From: Panacagrimonas sp052386745
Lineage (GTDB): Bacteria > Pseudomonadota > Gammaproteobacteria > Nevskiales > Nevskiaceae
Reading direction: 5' to 3'
Assembly: GCA_052386745.1 (NCBI GenBank)
Contig: JBQTJW010000020.1
Coordinates: forward strand, 53,515-117,514
DNA: 64,000 nucleotides
The notes under the pieces are model-generated. The model was not told where the DNA came from. It made no database searches and saw only the letters and a list, made by a program, of their open reading frames with translations. Below are positions 36,546-44,888 of this stretch, in pieces (position 1 is the stretch's first letter; each line of letters starts with the position of its first letter). A program made the translations under genes and the position numbers.

Positions 36546-37033
36546 TTTTTCTCACCGTGGGCAGCATGTTCCCGTTCGATCGCCTGATCCGCACCGTGGA
36601 CGAACTCGTCGGGCAGGGCCAGATCACGGAGCCCCTGTTCGCGCAGATCGGCGACGGCCGCTACGAGCCACGGCACGTCGAGTTCTGCCGCTTCCTGGGC
36701 AAGCCGGACTACGAGCGCAAGCTCCAGCAGGCGGACCGCCTGATCGCCCACGCGGGCGCGGGCACCATCGCCCTGGCGCTGAGCTATCGCAAGCCGCTGC
36801 TGGTGGTGCCGCGCCTGCACGAGCACGGCGAGCACGTGAACGATCACCAGCTCGCGACCGCCCGAAAGTTCGCCGAACTCGGGCACGTGCTGGTGGCGCG
36901 CGATTCGGCCGAGATCCTGGCGCAGATGCCGGCGCTGCAGCACTTCATGCCGCGCCCGCGCGAAGTGCGGCCCGAGGCGCTGGCCCGGCGCATCGGCAGC
37001 TTCATGGAAACGCTGCTGCATGCCCGGCGCTGA
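36542..37033 (+). CDS. PssE/Alg13-like glycosyltransferase catalytic subunit
   Basis: 163 residues from a GTG at 36542. It opens VIFLTVGSMFPFDRLIRTVD, the Alg13/GT28-C signature, and carries the nucleotide-sugar-binding segment LIAHAGAGTIALALSYRKPLLVVPR followed by HGEHVNDHQLATA. It is expected to use a UDP-sugar acceptor reaction with its membrane partner, adding the second sugar of a polysaccharide repeat unit. No polymerase, flippase or priming transferase is visible nearby. It overlaps thiS by 14 nt. Confidence 0.87.
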   Translation: MIFLTVGSMFPFDRLIRTVDELVGQGQITEPLFAQIGDGRYEPRHVEFCRFLGKPDYERKLQQADRLIAHAGAGTIALALSYRKPLLVVPRLHEHGEHVNDHQLATARKFAELGHVLVARDSAEILAQMPALQHFMPRPREVRPEALARRIGSFMETLLHARR

Positions 37034-37247
37034 GCGCAAACCCACGGTGCGCCTGTTCGTCAACGGCGCGCCGTTCGACGCGCCCGCGTCCACCACCGTG
37101 AGTGCGCTCGTCGCGCAATTGAACCCCGGCGCCAGGCGCTACGCCGTGGAAGTGAACGGCGAGATCGTGCCGCGCTCGCGTCACGCGGACGCGCTGCTGG
37201 GCGAAGGGGATCGCGTCGAGATCGTGCAGGCCGTCGGAGGCGGGTAG
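37020..37247 (+). CDS. thiS: Sulfur carrier protein ThiS
   Basis: 75 residues, ubiquitin-like fold (PTVRLFVNGAPFDAPASTTV...VEVNGEIVPRSRHADALLGE). It ends in AVGGG; the terminal glycine is adenylated and thiocarboxylated to carry sulfur to ThiG for thiazole synthesis. It overlaps the upstream glycosyltransferase gene by 14 nt, so its own translation may depend on that message. Next gene thiG. Confidence 0.9.
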   Translation: MPGAERKPTVRLFVNGAPFDAPASTTVSALVAQLNPGARRYAVEVNGEIVPRSRHADALLGEGDRVEIVQAVGGG

Positions 37248-37283
37248 CATCTGCGCTCTTTCACCTCGACGTTGCGATCACCC

Positions 37284-38072
37284 GTGGCCACCTCCCAAGA
37301 TTTTCTTTCCATCGCCGGCCGGCATTTCAGCTCGCGGCTGCTCGTGGGCACCGGCAAGTACCGGTCGCTGGACGAGACCCGTGCGGCCATCGAAGCCAGT
37401 GGCGCGCAGATCGTCACGGTGGCCGTGCGCCGTACCAACATCGGCCAGAACGCGGGCGAGCCCAACCTGCTGGACGTCGTCCCGCCGTCGAAATACACGC
37501 TCCTCCCCAACACCGCCGGCTGCTACACCGCCGACGACGCGGTACGCACCTGCCGGCTCGCGCGCGAGCTGCTGGACGATCACCGCCTGGTCAAGCTCGA
37601 AGTGCTCGGCGACCCCAAGACGCTCTACCCCGACGTCACCGCCACGCTGGATGCGGCGCGCACGCTGGTGAAAGACGGGTTCGAGGTGATGGTGTACTGC
37701 ACCGACGATCCCATCCTGTGCAAGCGATTGGAGGACATCGGCTGCGTGGCGGTGATGCCGCTGGCCGCGCCCATCGGCTCGGGCCTGGGCATCCAGAACC
37801 GCTACAACATCCTCACCATAGTGGAAAACGCGCGGGTGCCGATCATCGTCGATGCCGGCGTCGGCACGGCCAGCGACGCAGCCATTGCCATGGAACTGGG
37901 CTGCGACGGCGTGCTCATGAACACCGCCATCGCCGAGGCGAAGGACCCGGTGCTCATGGCCAGCGCCATGCGCCACGGCATCCTGGCCGGGCGCGAAGCC
38001 TTTCGCGCAGGCCGCATGCCACGCCGCCGGTTTGCGTCTGCGTCATCGCCGGTGGATGGGCTGGTGGGCTGA
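37284..38072 (+). CDS. thiG: Thiazole synthase
   Basis: 262 residues from a GTG at 37284 (VATSQDFLSIAGRHFSSRLL); a TTG at 37272 is an alternative, and neither has a good ribosome site. TIM-barrel enzyme: the Schiff-base Lys is in LVKLEVLGDPKTLYPD, with phosphate-binding MPLAAPIGSGLGIQN and IIVDAGVGTASDAAIAMELGCDGVL. It combines deoxyxylulose phosphate, dehydroglycine and ThiS-borne sulfur into the thiamine thiazole. The thiS-thiG-trmB order is that of Pseudomonas. Confidence 0.95.
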   Translation: MATSQDFLSIAGRHFSSRLLVGTGKYRSLDETRAAIEASGAQIVTVAVRRTNIGQNAGEPNLLDVVPPSKYTLLPNTAGCYTADDAVRTCRLARELLDDHRLVKLEVLGDPKTLYPDVTATLDAARTLVKDGFEVMVYCTDDPILCKRLEDIGCVAVMPLAAPIGSGLGIQNRYNILTIVENARVPIIVDAGVGTASDAAIAMELGCDGVLMNTAIAEAKDPVLMASAMRHGILAGREAFRAGRMPRRRFASASSPVDGLVG

Positions 38073-38074
38073 GA

Positions 38075-38788
38075 ATGAACGCTTCCGACGTCGCGGACGA
38101 GACATCGACCGCCCCCGTTCACCGGCGCATCCGAAGTTTCGTGCGGCGCGAAGGGCGCCTCACCGACGGGCAGCGGGACGCGCTCGATCGCCTGTCCGCC
38201 CGCTACGCCGTCGACCACGTGCAGGGCTGCATCGACGGCACGCTGTTTCCGGTGACGAACGCGCCGCTGAGCCTGGAAATCGGCTTCGGCGCGGGCGATG
38301 CGCTTCTGGCGCGCGCGCAGGCCCGTCCGCACATCAACCACCTCGGCGCGGAAGTGCATCGCCCCGGTGTCGGCCGGCTGCTGCTGCGGGTGGAGGCGCT
38401 GGGGCTGGACAACATGCGGGTGCTGTCGCGCGATGCGGTGGACGTGCTGCGCGAGCAGATGGCGCCGGCCACGCTGGACGAACTCATCGTGGAATTCCCC
38501 GACCCCTGGCACAAGACGCGGCATCACAAGCGGCGCCTGATCCAGCCCGAATTCGTGCGCCTGGCCTGCGAGCGGCTGAAGCCAGGCGGCACGCTGTACC
38601 TCGCAACCGACTGGGCACACTACGCCGAGCAGATGCGGCAGGTCTGCAACGCCGAGCCCCTGCTGCGCAATTGCGCCGCGGACGGTGGATTCGTGGCGCG
38701 CCCACCCTCGCGCCCCATCACCCGCTTCGAGGCGCGCGGCGAACGCCTGGGCCACGCGGTGTTCGACCTGGCGTACCTGCGGGTGTAG
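38075..38788 (+). CDS. trmB: tRNA (guanine-N7-)-methyltransferase
   Basis: 237 residues from the ATG at 38075, 2 nt after the thiG stop. SAM-binding motif I is LSLEIGFGAGDALL; the family signature is ELIVEFPDPWHKTRHHKRRLIQPEF. Near the end GGTLYLATDWAHYAEQM and FEARGERLGHAVFDL are also typical. It makes m7G46 in tRNA. Co-transcribed with thiS and thiG. Confidence 0.95.
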   Translation: MNASDVADETSTAPVHRRIRSFVRREGRLTDGQRDALDRLSARYAVDHVQGCIDGTLFPVTNAPLSLEIGFGAGDALLARAQARPHINHLGAEVHRPGVGRLLLRVEALGLDNMRVLSRDAVDVLREQMAPATLDELIVEFPDPWHKTRHHKRRLIQPEFVRLACERLKPGGTLYLATDWAHYAEQMRQVCNAEPLLRNCAADGGFVARPPSRPITRFEARGERLGHAVFDLAYLRV

Positions 38789-38874
38789 CCGCGGCGGAAC
38801 CGGGCCGTATCGACGGTCATCGGCGGGACGTGTTAAACGGTGCCACCCCTTGGCCCGCCCGCGCCGTATCCCCG

Positions 38875-39759
38875 ATGTCTGCTGCCCACCCCATCCTCGG
38901 CGTCACCGGCTCGTCCGGCGCAGGCACCAGCGCGGCCATGGCCGTGTTCTGCCGCCTGTTCAAGACGCTGGGGCTGAAGGCCGCAATTGTGGAAGGGGAC
39001 GCCTTTCACGCCTACGACCGCGCGGGCAACCAGAAAGCCATCGAGCGGGCGCGCATCCGTGGCGAGAATTTTTCGCTCCTCGGCCCGGCAGGCAATCACC
39101 TGGACCGGCTCGAAGCGCTGCTGCGCGAGTACGGCGAAAAAGGCACTGGCGTCACCCGGCACTACCTGCACACCGAGAACGACGCCCTCGCCGCGGGCCA
39201 GGCGCCGGGCACGTTCACGCCCTGGGAGCGCCTGCCCTCCGGCACCGACGTGCTGTTCTACGAGGGCCTGCACGGCGGCTACGTGGGCGAGGACGCCCAC
39301 ATCGCGCGGCACATGGACCTGCTCATCGGCGTGGTGCCGGTCATCAACGTGGAGTGGATCCAGAAGATCAAGCGCGACACCAACGAGCGCGGCCATCGCC
39401 CGGAAGACGTGATGGCCACCATCCTGCGCCGCCTGCCGGACTACGTGAACCACATCACCCCGCAGTTCTCCCGCACCGACGTCAACTTCCAGCGCGTGCC
39501 GCTGGTGGACACGTCAAACCCGTTCACCGTGCGGGAGATTCCGAGCGCGCAGGAGAGCCTGGTGGTGGTGCACTTCAACGAGAACTCGCGCGTGAGCGCC
39601 GACCTTGTCAGCCTCTCGCGCGCCATCAAGGGCGCGTTCAAGTCCAACGACAAGACACTGGTGGTGCCGGGCCCGGCCATGGGGCGCGCCATGGAGCTGA
39701 TCCTGGCGCGGGCCATCAAGAAAATCGTCGGCCGGCGCCCGCTGGCGGGCGCGCACTAG
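38875..39759 (+). CDS. prkB: Phosphoribulokinase-family protein (PrkB-like)
   Basis: 294 residues. P-loop ILGVTGSSGAGTSAAMAVF, then VEGDAFHAYDR, GENFSLLGPAGNHLDRL, FYEGLHGGYVGEDAHIARHM and the family-specific EWIQKIKRDTNERG and ITPQFSRTDVNFQRVP. This is the proteobacterial octameric-type phosphoribulokinase family. In autotrophs it makes ribulose 1,5-bisphosphate; relatives such as E. coli PrkB exist without a Calvin cycle and have no settled role. No RubisCO gene lies in the window, so autotrophy is not implied. Confidence 0.88.
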   Translation: MSAAHPILGVTGSSGAGTSAAMAVFCRLFKTLGLKAAIVEGDAFHAYDRAGNQKAIERARIRGENFSLLGPAGNHLDRLEALLREYGEKGTGVTRHYLHTENDALAAGQAPGTFTPWERLPSGTDVLFYEGLHGGYVGEDAHIARHMDLLIGVVPVINVEWIQKIKRDTNERGHRPEDVMATILRRLPDYVNHITPQFSRTDVNFQRVPLVDTSNPFTVREIPSAQESLVVVHFNENSRVSADLVSLSRAIKGAFKSNDKTLVVPGPAMGRAMELILARAIKKIVGRRPLAGAH

Positions 39760-39771
39760 GAAATCCTCGCC

Positions 39772-40800
39772 ATGGAACGCAGACCCCTCGGACGCACCGA
39801 CCTGAAGGTCAGCCTGATCTGCCTGGGGACCATGACCTGGGGCGAACAGAACACCGAGGTGCAGGCGCACGAGCAGATGGATTATGCCGTGGGCCAGGGC
39901 ATCAATTTATTCGACGCCGCGGAGATGTACCCGGTGCCGCCGCGGCCGGAGACGCAGGGCCGCACGGAGCAATACATCGGCACCTGGCTGCGCAGGACCG
40001 GCAAGCGCAAGGACATCGTGCTGGCAACCAAGGTCACGGGTCCGGGCATGGGGCACCTGCGGGGCGGGTCGCGGCTGGACCGGCAGTCCGTGCTCGCCGC
40101 CTGCGACGACAGCCTGCGGCGCCTGCAGACCGAGTACATCGACCTGTACCAGGTGCATTGGCCGGAGCGCTCCACCAACTACTTCGGCAAGCTGGGCTAC
40201 GAGCACACGGGCGATCGCGCCACGCCCATCGAGGAAACGCTGGGCGCGCTCGACGAACTGGTGCGCCAAGGGAAGGTGCGGCACATCGGCGTGTCCAACG
40301 AAACGCCCTGGGGCCTGGGCGAATACCTGCGGCTGGCGCGCGAACACAAGCTGCCGCGCATCGCGTCCATCCAGAATCCATACAACCTGCTCAACCGCAG
40401 CTTCGAGATCGGGCTGGCCGAGTTTGCGCACCGTGAAACCATCGCGATGCTGGCCTATTCGCCGATAGCCTTTGGCGTGCTGAGCGGCAAGTACCTGCGC
40501 GGCGCGCGGCCGCCGGAAGGACGCATCACCCGCTTCCAGCGCTTCTCCCGCTACACCAGCGAGCAGGCCGAGGCGGCCACCGACGCCTACGTCACGCTTG
40601 CAAAGAAGCTGGACATGGACCCGGCGCAGATGGCGCTGGCCTTCGTCAACACGCGGCCGTTCCTGACCAGCACCATCATCGGCGCCACTACCCTGGATCA
40701 GCTTCGCAGCAACATCGCCACCCATGCGCTCAAGCTGCCCAAGGGGGCGCTGCAGGAGCTGGAGCTGATCCACAAGCGCTACACCATTCCCTGTCCCTGA
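39772..40800 (+). CDS. Aldo/keto reductase, Tas-like
   Basis: 342 residues, NADP(H)-dependent TIM barrel. MERRPLGRTDLKVSLICLGT opens the protein; the catalytic Asp and Tyr are in NLFDAAEMYPVP, the Lys in VLATKVTGPG and the His in LYQVHWPER. The MYPVPP...TQGRTEQYIGTWL segment is typical of E. coli Tas. Substrate unknown. It begins 12 nt after the phosphoribulokinase-family gene, probably in one operon. Confidence 0.92.
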   Translation: MERRPLGRTDLKVSLICLGTMTWGEQNTEVQAHEQMDYAVGQGINLFDAAEMYPVPPRPETQGRTEQYIGTWLRRTGKRKDIVLATKVTGPGMGHLRGGSRLDRQSVLAACDDSLRRLQTEYIDLYQVHWPERSTNYFGKLGYEHTGDRATPIEETLGALDELVRQGKVRHIGVSNETPWGLGEYLRLAREHKLPRIASIQNPYNLLNRSFEIGLAEFAHRETIAMLAYSPIAFGVLSGKYLRGARPPEGRITRFQRFSRYTSEQAEAATDAYVTLAKKLDMDPAQMALAFVNTRPFLTSTIIGATTLDQLRSNIATHALKLPKGALQELELIHKRYTIPCP

Positions 40801-40927
40801 AGGCGTGGCGCTTCGGCCAAGCGGCGGACCGATGGGCGGCCTTGTACGACCCCGGCCCGGGGCGTAGAACTGGGCGTCGAGTTGATCCGTTACGGGCTTT
40901 CCCAACGCTGCGGCGGGGAGGTGGAAG

Positions 40928-41224
40928 ATGGCCGAATGGTTACGCGAAGTCTCGGTGGGCGAGTGGTTCGAGACCGGCGAGCGGCAGTTCGAGATCGTGG
41001 GCATCGATGCCAAGGCCGGCGTCGTCCTCATCCAGCACTTCGACGGCTCGCTGGAAGAGCTGGACTTCGATCACTGGCTGGAACTGGAAGCCCGCCCTTG
41101 CGCCCCGCCGGAAGACATCACCGGCGCACTGGACATGGACCTGGACGACTACGACGATCCGCCCACGCGTTCGCAGTGGGGCAGCCCGCTGGATGACCTC
41201 AACGCGCGGCTCGACGACTACTGA
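40928..41224 (+). CDS. Small acidic conserved protein (DUF6763-like)
   Basis: 98 residues, strongly acidic. WLREVSVGEWFETGERQFEI leads a small beta-barrel-like region (VGIDAKAGVVLIQHFDGSLE), and the tail is Asp-rich (DMDLDDYDDPP). The pattern resembles the small gammaproteobacterial DUF6763 group, from memory. Cytoplasmic; function unknown. Its last 7 nt overlap the convergent ampG gene. Confidence 0.7.
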   Translation: MAEWLREVSVGEWFETGERQFEIVGIDAKAGVVLIQHFDGSLEELDFDHWLELEARPCAPPEDITGALDMDLDDYDDPPTRSQWGSPLDDLNARLDDY

Positions 41225-42564
41225 GCCGGCCGCGGCAGGCGCCGGTTCAGCCACACGATCAGCAGCAGCGCCGGGATGCCCAGCGCCGAGGTGTACAGAA
41301 AGAATCCCGGCCAGCCGAGCGCCTCGGACACGTAGCCCGAGGCCCCGCCCAGCACCTTCCCGGGCAGGGTGAACAGCGACGAGAACAACGCGTACTGGGT
41401 CGCGGTGTAGGCGGTGTTGGTCAGGCCGGACAGGTAGGCGATGAACGCCGACCCGGCAAAGCCCGCGGCGAGGTTGTCCCCGCTGATGACCACGGCCAGG
41501 CCGGGCACCGAGGGCTCTGCGTGCAACGCCAGCACGGCGAAACCCAGGTTGGACAGGATCACCATCACGCCACCCATCATCAGCGCCCGCGCCGCGCCCC
41601 AGCGCGCCACCGCGATGCCGCCCAGGAACGCGCCGGCAATGGACAGGACGACGCCGTAGAACTTGGCGATGGCGGCCACCTGCGTCAGCGTGTAGCCCAG
41701 CGCGAGGTAAAACGGATTGGCCATGGACCCCATGGTGATGTCGGTCAGGCGGAACAGGCCGACAAAGCACAGGATGCCCACGCCCAGCGTCACGCCGTTG
41801 CGCTGGAAGAAATCCAGGAACGGGCACACCACCGCACCCACGAACCAGGCGCCGGCATGGCGCAGCGCCGCCGGCCAGTGTTCGCGTCGGGCCATCCAGG
41901 CCAGCACGCGGGCCTCGGCCTCGGGTGTTCCGGCGGCGCGCGGCTCGGGTTCCGGCACGAGCAGCGTCGTCAGCAGGCCGACGCTGGTCATGCCGGCCAT
42001 CACCAGGTAGGCGCGGCGCCAGCCGTACTCCGCCGCCAGCAGCAGGCAGCCGGCGCCCGCCACGATCAGCGCCACGCGATAGCCCAGCTGGTAGGCGGCC
42101 GACAGGGCGCCCTGCCGCTCGACTTCCGCCGCCTCGATGCGCCAGGCGTCGATCGCGATGTCCTGCGTCGCCGACGAGAACGCGACCACCAGCGCAAAGC
42201 CGACCATCGTCGCCAGCTCGGTCGCGGGGTCGTGCAGCGCCAGCCCGGCCAGCCCGCAGGCCATGCCGGCCTGTGCCAGCAGCATCCACGAACGCCGCCG
42301 CCCCAGGAGCGCGTGCAGCAGCGGCAGGCGCAGGCGATCCACCACCGGCGCCCAGAAGAACTTGATGGAATAGGTGATGCCCACCCAGGACAGCAGCCCG
42401 ATGGTGCCGCGCTGGATGCCGGCCTGCGCCAGCCACGCCGAGAGGGTGGAAAACACCAGTAGGAACGGAAGGCCCGCCGAGAATCCCAGGAACAGCATCG
42501 CCGCCACGCGCGGGTGGCGGTAGATGGAAAGCGCGCTCCCGATGCCCGCGCTGCGCTCCCTCAC
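41218..42564 (-). CDS. ampG: AmpG-family muropeptide permease
   Basis: 448 residues, MFS transporter with about 12 helices. Family signatures: LGFSAGLPFLLVFSTLSAWL, WVGITYSIKFFWAPVVDRL, FSSATQDIAIDAWRIE and GRRRSWMLLAQAGMA. AmpG imports GlcNAc-anhydroMurNAc peptides from the periplasm for recycling; anmK in this window uses a downstream product. Its start overlaps the xthA stop by 4 nt (ATGA), so both come from one message. Confidence 0.93.
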   Translation of the reverse strand: MRERSAGIGSALSIYRHPRVAAMLFLGFSAGLPFLLVFSTLSAWLAQAGIQRGTIGLLSWVGITYSIKFFWAPVVDRLRLPLLHALLGRRRSWMLLAQAGMACGLAGLALHDPATELATMVGFALVVAFSSATQDIAIDAWRIEAAEVERQGALSAAYQLGYRVALIVAGAGCLLLAAEYGWRRAYLVMAGMTSVGLLTTLLVPEPEPRAAGTPEAEARVLAWMARREHWPAALRHAGAWFVGAVVCPFLDFFQRNGVTLGVGILCFVGLFRLTDITMGSMANPFYLALGYTLTQVAAIAKFYGVVLSIAGAFLGGIAVARWGAARALMMGGVMVILSNLGFAVLALHAEPSVPGLAVVISGDNLAAGFAGSAFIAYLSGLTNTAYTATQYALFSSLFTLPGKVLGGASGYVSEALGWPGFFLYTSALGIPALLLIVWLNRRLPRPAQ

Positions 42565-43337
42565 CCGGCGTAGTCCACGACCAGCGGCGCATGATCGGAA
42601 AAACGGCTGTCCTTATAGACGTGCGCCGACCGCAGGCGGGCACCGAGCCCGGGCGTGACCAGCTGGTGGTCGATGCGCCAGCCCACGTTGTTGGCCCAGG
42701 CCTGCCCGCGATTGGACCACCAGGTGTAGAGCTCGCCCTCGCCGTCCGGCGACAGCTTACGGTGCACGTCCACCCAGCCATGCTCGCCCAGAACCTTGCT
42801 CATCCAGGCGCGCTCGTGCGGCAGGAAACCGGAATTCTTCTGGTTGGAACGCCAGTTCTTCAGGTCGCGCTGGGTGTGGGCGATGTTCCAGTCGCCGCAC
42901 ACCACGTAGTCCCGCCCGCTCGCGCCCCAGGCCTGAAGGTGGGGCAGGAAGCATTCGAGAAACCGGTCCTTCGACGCCTGGCGCTCCGGCCCGGCCGAGC
43001 CGGAAGGCAGGTACAGCGACACCACGGAAAGATTCCCGAAGCGAAATTCCAGGTAGCGGCCCTCGTCGTCGAATTCCGCGGCGCCGAGCTTGTCGAGCAC
43101 GGTGTCGGGCTCGCGCCGCGAGTAGATGCCCACACCGGCGTAACCCTTCTTCTGCGCGCTGTTGAAACGCACCGACCAGCCCGCCGGGAAGAAGTGGGGC
43201 AGCTTCTCCAGGTCCGCCTGCTGCGCCTTGATCTCCTGGAGGCACAGCACGTCCGCGTTCTGCCGCGGCAGCCAGTCGAACAGGCCCTTGGACGCGGCGG
43301 AACGGATGCCGTTGCAGTTGAGCGTGATGATGCGCAT
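42561..43337 (-). CDS. xthA: Exodeoxyribonuclease III
   Basis: 258 residues from the ATG at 43337; the frame is open upstream but MRIITLNCNGIRSAASKGLF is the family start. Catalytic motifs: CLQEIKAQ, VVCGDWNIAHTQRDLKN, and SDHAPLVVDY at the end. It is an AP endonuclease and 3'-phosphodiesterase in base-excision repair. First gene of the xthA-ampG unit. Confidence 0.95.
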   Translation of the reverse strand: MRIITLNCNGIRSAASKGLFDWLPRQNADVLCLQEIKAQQADLEKLPHFFPAGWSVRFNSAQKKGYAGVGIYSRREPDTVLDKLGAAEFDDEGRYLEFRFGNLSVVSLYLPSGSAGPERQASKDRFLECFLPHLQAWGASGRDYVVCGDWNIAHTQRDLKNWRSNQKNSGFLPHERAWMSKVLGEHGWVDVHRKLSPDGEGELYTWWSNRGQAWANNVGWRIDHQLVTPGLGARLRSAHVYKDSRFSDHAPLVVDYAG

Positions 43338-43478
43338 GTCTTCGGGTGGTGGAGATACCGGGGCTGACGACGCGGCTGATCGTCGGGTTCCGGGCCATTG
43401 TCGGCAAACGCGTTGGCTCGCGGAAGCGCTTTCCCACAAGATAGGGGTCCGCTGGAATCACGACATCCTGACGCGGTC

Positions 43479-44756
43479 ATGGCCCGATCCGATACTTCGC
43501 AGCGCCTGCGCGCCATCTTCGGCGGCTCGGTCGGCAATCTGGTGGAGTGGTACGACTGGTACACCTACGCCGCGTTCTCGCTCTATTTTGCCAAGAGCTT
43601 CTTTCCGGCCAACGACCTGACCGCGCAACTGCTCCATTCCGCAGCGATCTTCGGGGTGGGGTTTCTCATGCGACCGATCGGTGGCCTGGTTTTTGGCTGG
43701 TACGCGGACCGCCACGGACGCAAGGCCGCGCTGACGCGCTCGGTGCTGCTGATGTGCTTCGGTTCGCTGCTCATTGCCGTGACACCGGGGTACACGCAGA
43801 TCGGTGGGTGGGCACCGGCGCTGCTGGTGCTGGCTCGCCTGATCCAGGGCCTGAGCGTGGGCGGCGAATACGGCACCAGTGCAACCTATCTCTCGGAGAT
43901 GGCCACGCGCGGCCGCCGCGGATTCTTCTCCAGCTTCCAGTACGTGACCCTGATCCTGGGCCAGCTCAGCGCACTGGGCGTGCTGCTGATTCTGCAGGCC
44001 CTGCTGACACAGGCGCAGCTCGAGACCTGGGGCTGGCGCATCCCGTTCGCAATCGGCGCGGCTCTGGCTCTGGTCGCGCTCCACCTGCGCCGCAGCCTGG
44101 TGGAAACGACCGCGTTTGCCGAGGCAAAAGCCCGCTGCATCAATCCCCTGCGGGCGCTGCTGGCCCATCCGCGCGAGTTGGCCGTGGTGGTGGGACTGAC
44201 CATGGGCGGCACGCTCGCCTTCTATACGTTCACGACTTACATGCAGAAATTTCTCGTGAACACCACGGGTTTCAGCCCTGCCACCGCCACCACGATTTCG
44301 GCACTGGCGCTCTGCGTGTTCCTGCTGGTGCAGCCGATTGTCGGCGCCCTCTCCGACCGCATCGGGCGCAGGCCCCTGCTGCTGGCCTTTGGAGTGGGCG
44401 GCGCCTTATTCACCGTGCCCGTCATGCAGGCTTTGGCCTCGGCGCAGACGCCGTTGGCCGCGTTTGCACTCATCACCTTTGCCCTGCTCATCGTCAGTGG
44501 CTACACGTCGATCAATGCGGTGGTCAAGGCTGAACTTTTTCCGGCAGAAATACGCGCTTTGGGTGTAGGACTGCCATACGGTGTCACTGTGTCAGTCTTT
44601 GGCGGCAGCGCGGAGTACGTGGCGCTCTGGTTCAAGTCACAGGGCCAGGAGAGTGGGTTCTACTGGTACGTGGTCGGATGCATCCTGGTCTCGCTGCTGA
44701 CCTACTGGCGCATGGGCGAACCGCTGACCAATTCGCGCATCGACGACAGCGCCTGA
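43479..44756 (+). CDS. MHS-family MFS transporter (organic acid:H+ symporter type)
   Basis: 425 residues from the ATG at 43479; an earlier ATG at 43398 would add an unconserved leader. Signature IFGGSVGNLVEWYDWYTYAAFSLYFAK is diagnostic of the metabolite:H+ symporters (KgtP, ShiA, ProP). MFS loop motifs GWYADRHGRKAALTRS and GALSDRIGRRPLL and RLIQGLSVGGEYGTSATYL are intact. The substrate, perhaps 2-oxoglutarate or another carboxylate, cannot be fixed from sequence. Confidence 0.92.
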   Translation: MARSDTSQRLRAIFGGSVGNLVEWYDWYTYAAFSLYFAKSFFPANDLTAQLLHSAAIFGVGFLMRPIGGLVFGWYADRHGRKAALTRSVLLMCFGSLLIAVTPGYTQIGGWAPALLVLARLIQGLSVGGEYGTSATYLSEMATRGRRGFFSSFQYVTLILGQLSALGVLLILQALLTQAQLETWGWRIPFAIGAALALVALHLRRSLVETTAFAEAKARCINPLRALLAHPRELAVVVGLTMGGTLAFYTFTTYMQKFLVNTTGFSPATATTISALALCVFLLVQPIVGALSDRIGRRPLLLAFGVGGALFTVPVMQALASAQTPLAAFALITFALLIVSGYTSINAVVKAELFPAEIRALGVGLPYGVTVSVFGGSAEYVALWFKSQGQESGFYWYVVGCILVSLLTYWRMGEPLTNSRIDDSA

Positions 44757-44888
44757 CCGGCAACATGACCAACGGCCCAGGAATTGCGTTTTCCCTTGAA
44801 TGTTTGGGGATTTGGGAACGGACGGTGCTGGGCAGGCTGGAGTCAATCCACAGTCGTACCGCCGTCAATCATCGAAAAGGTCAGGACC

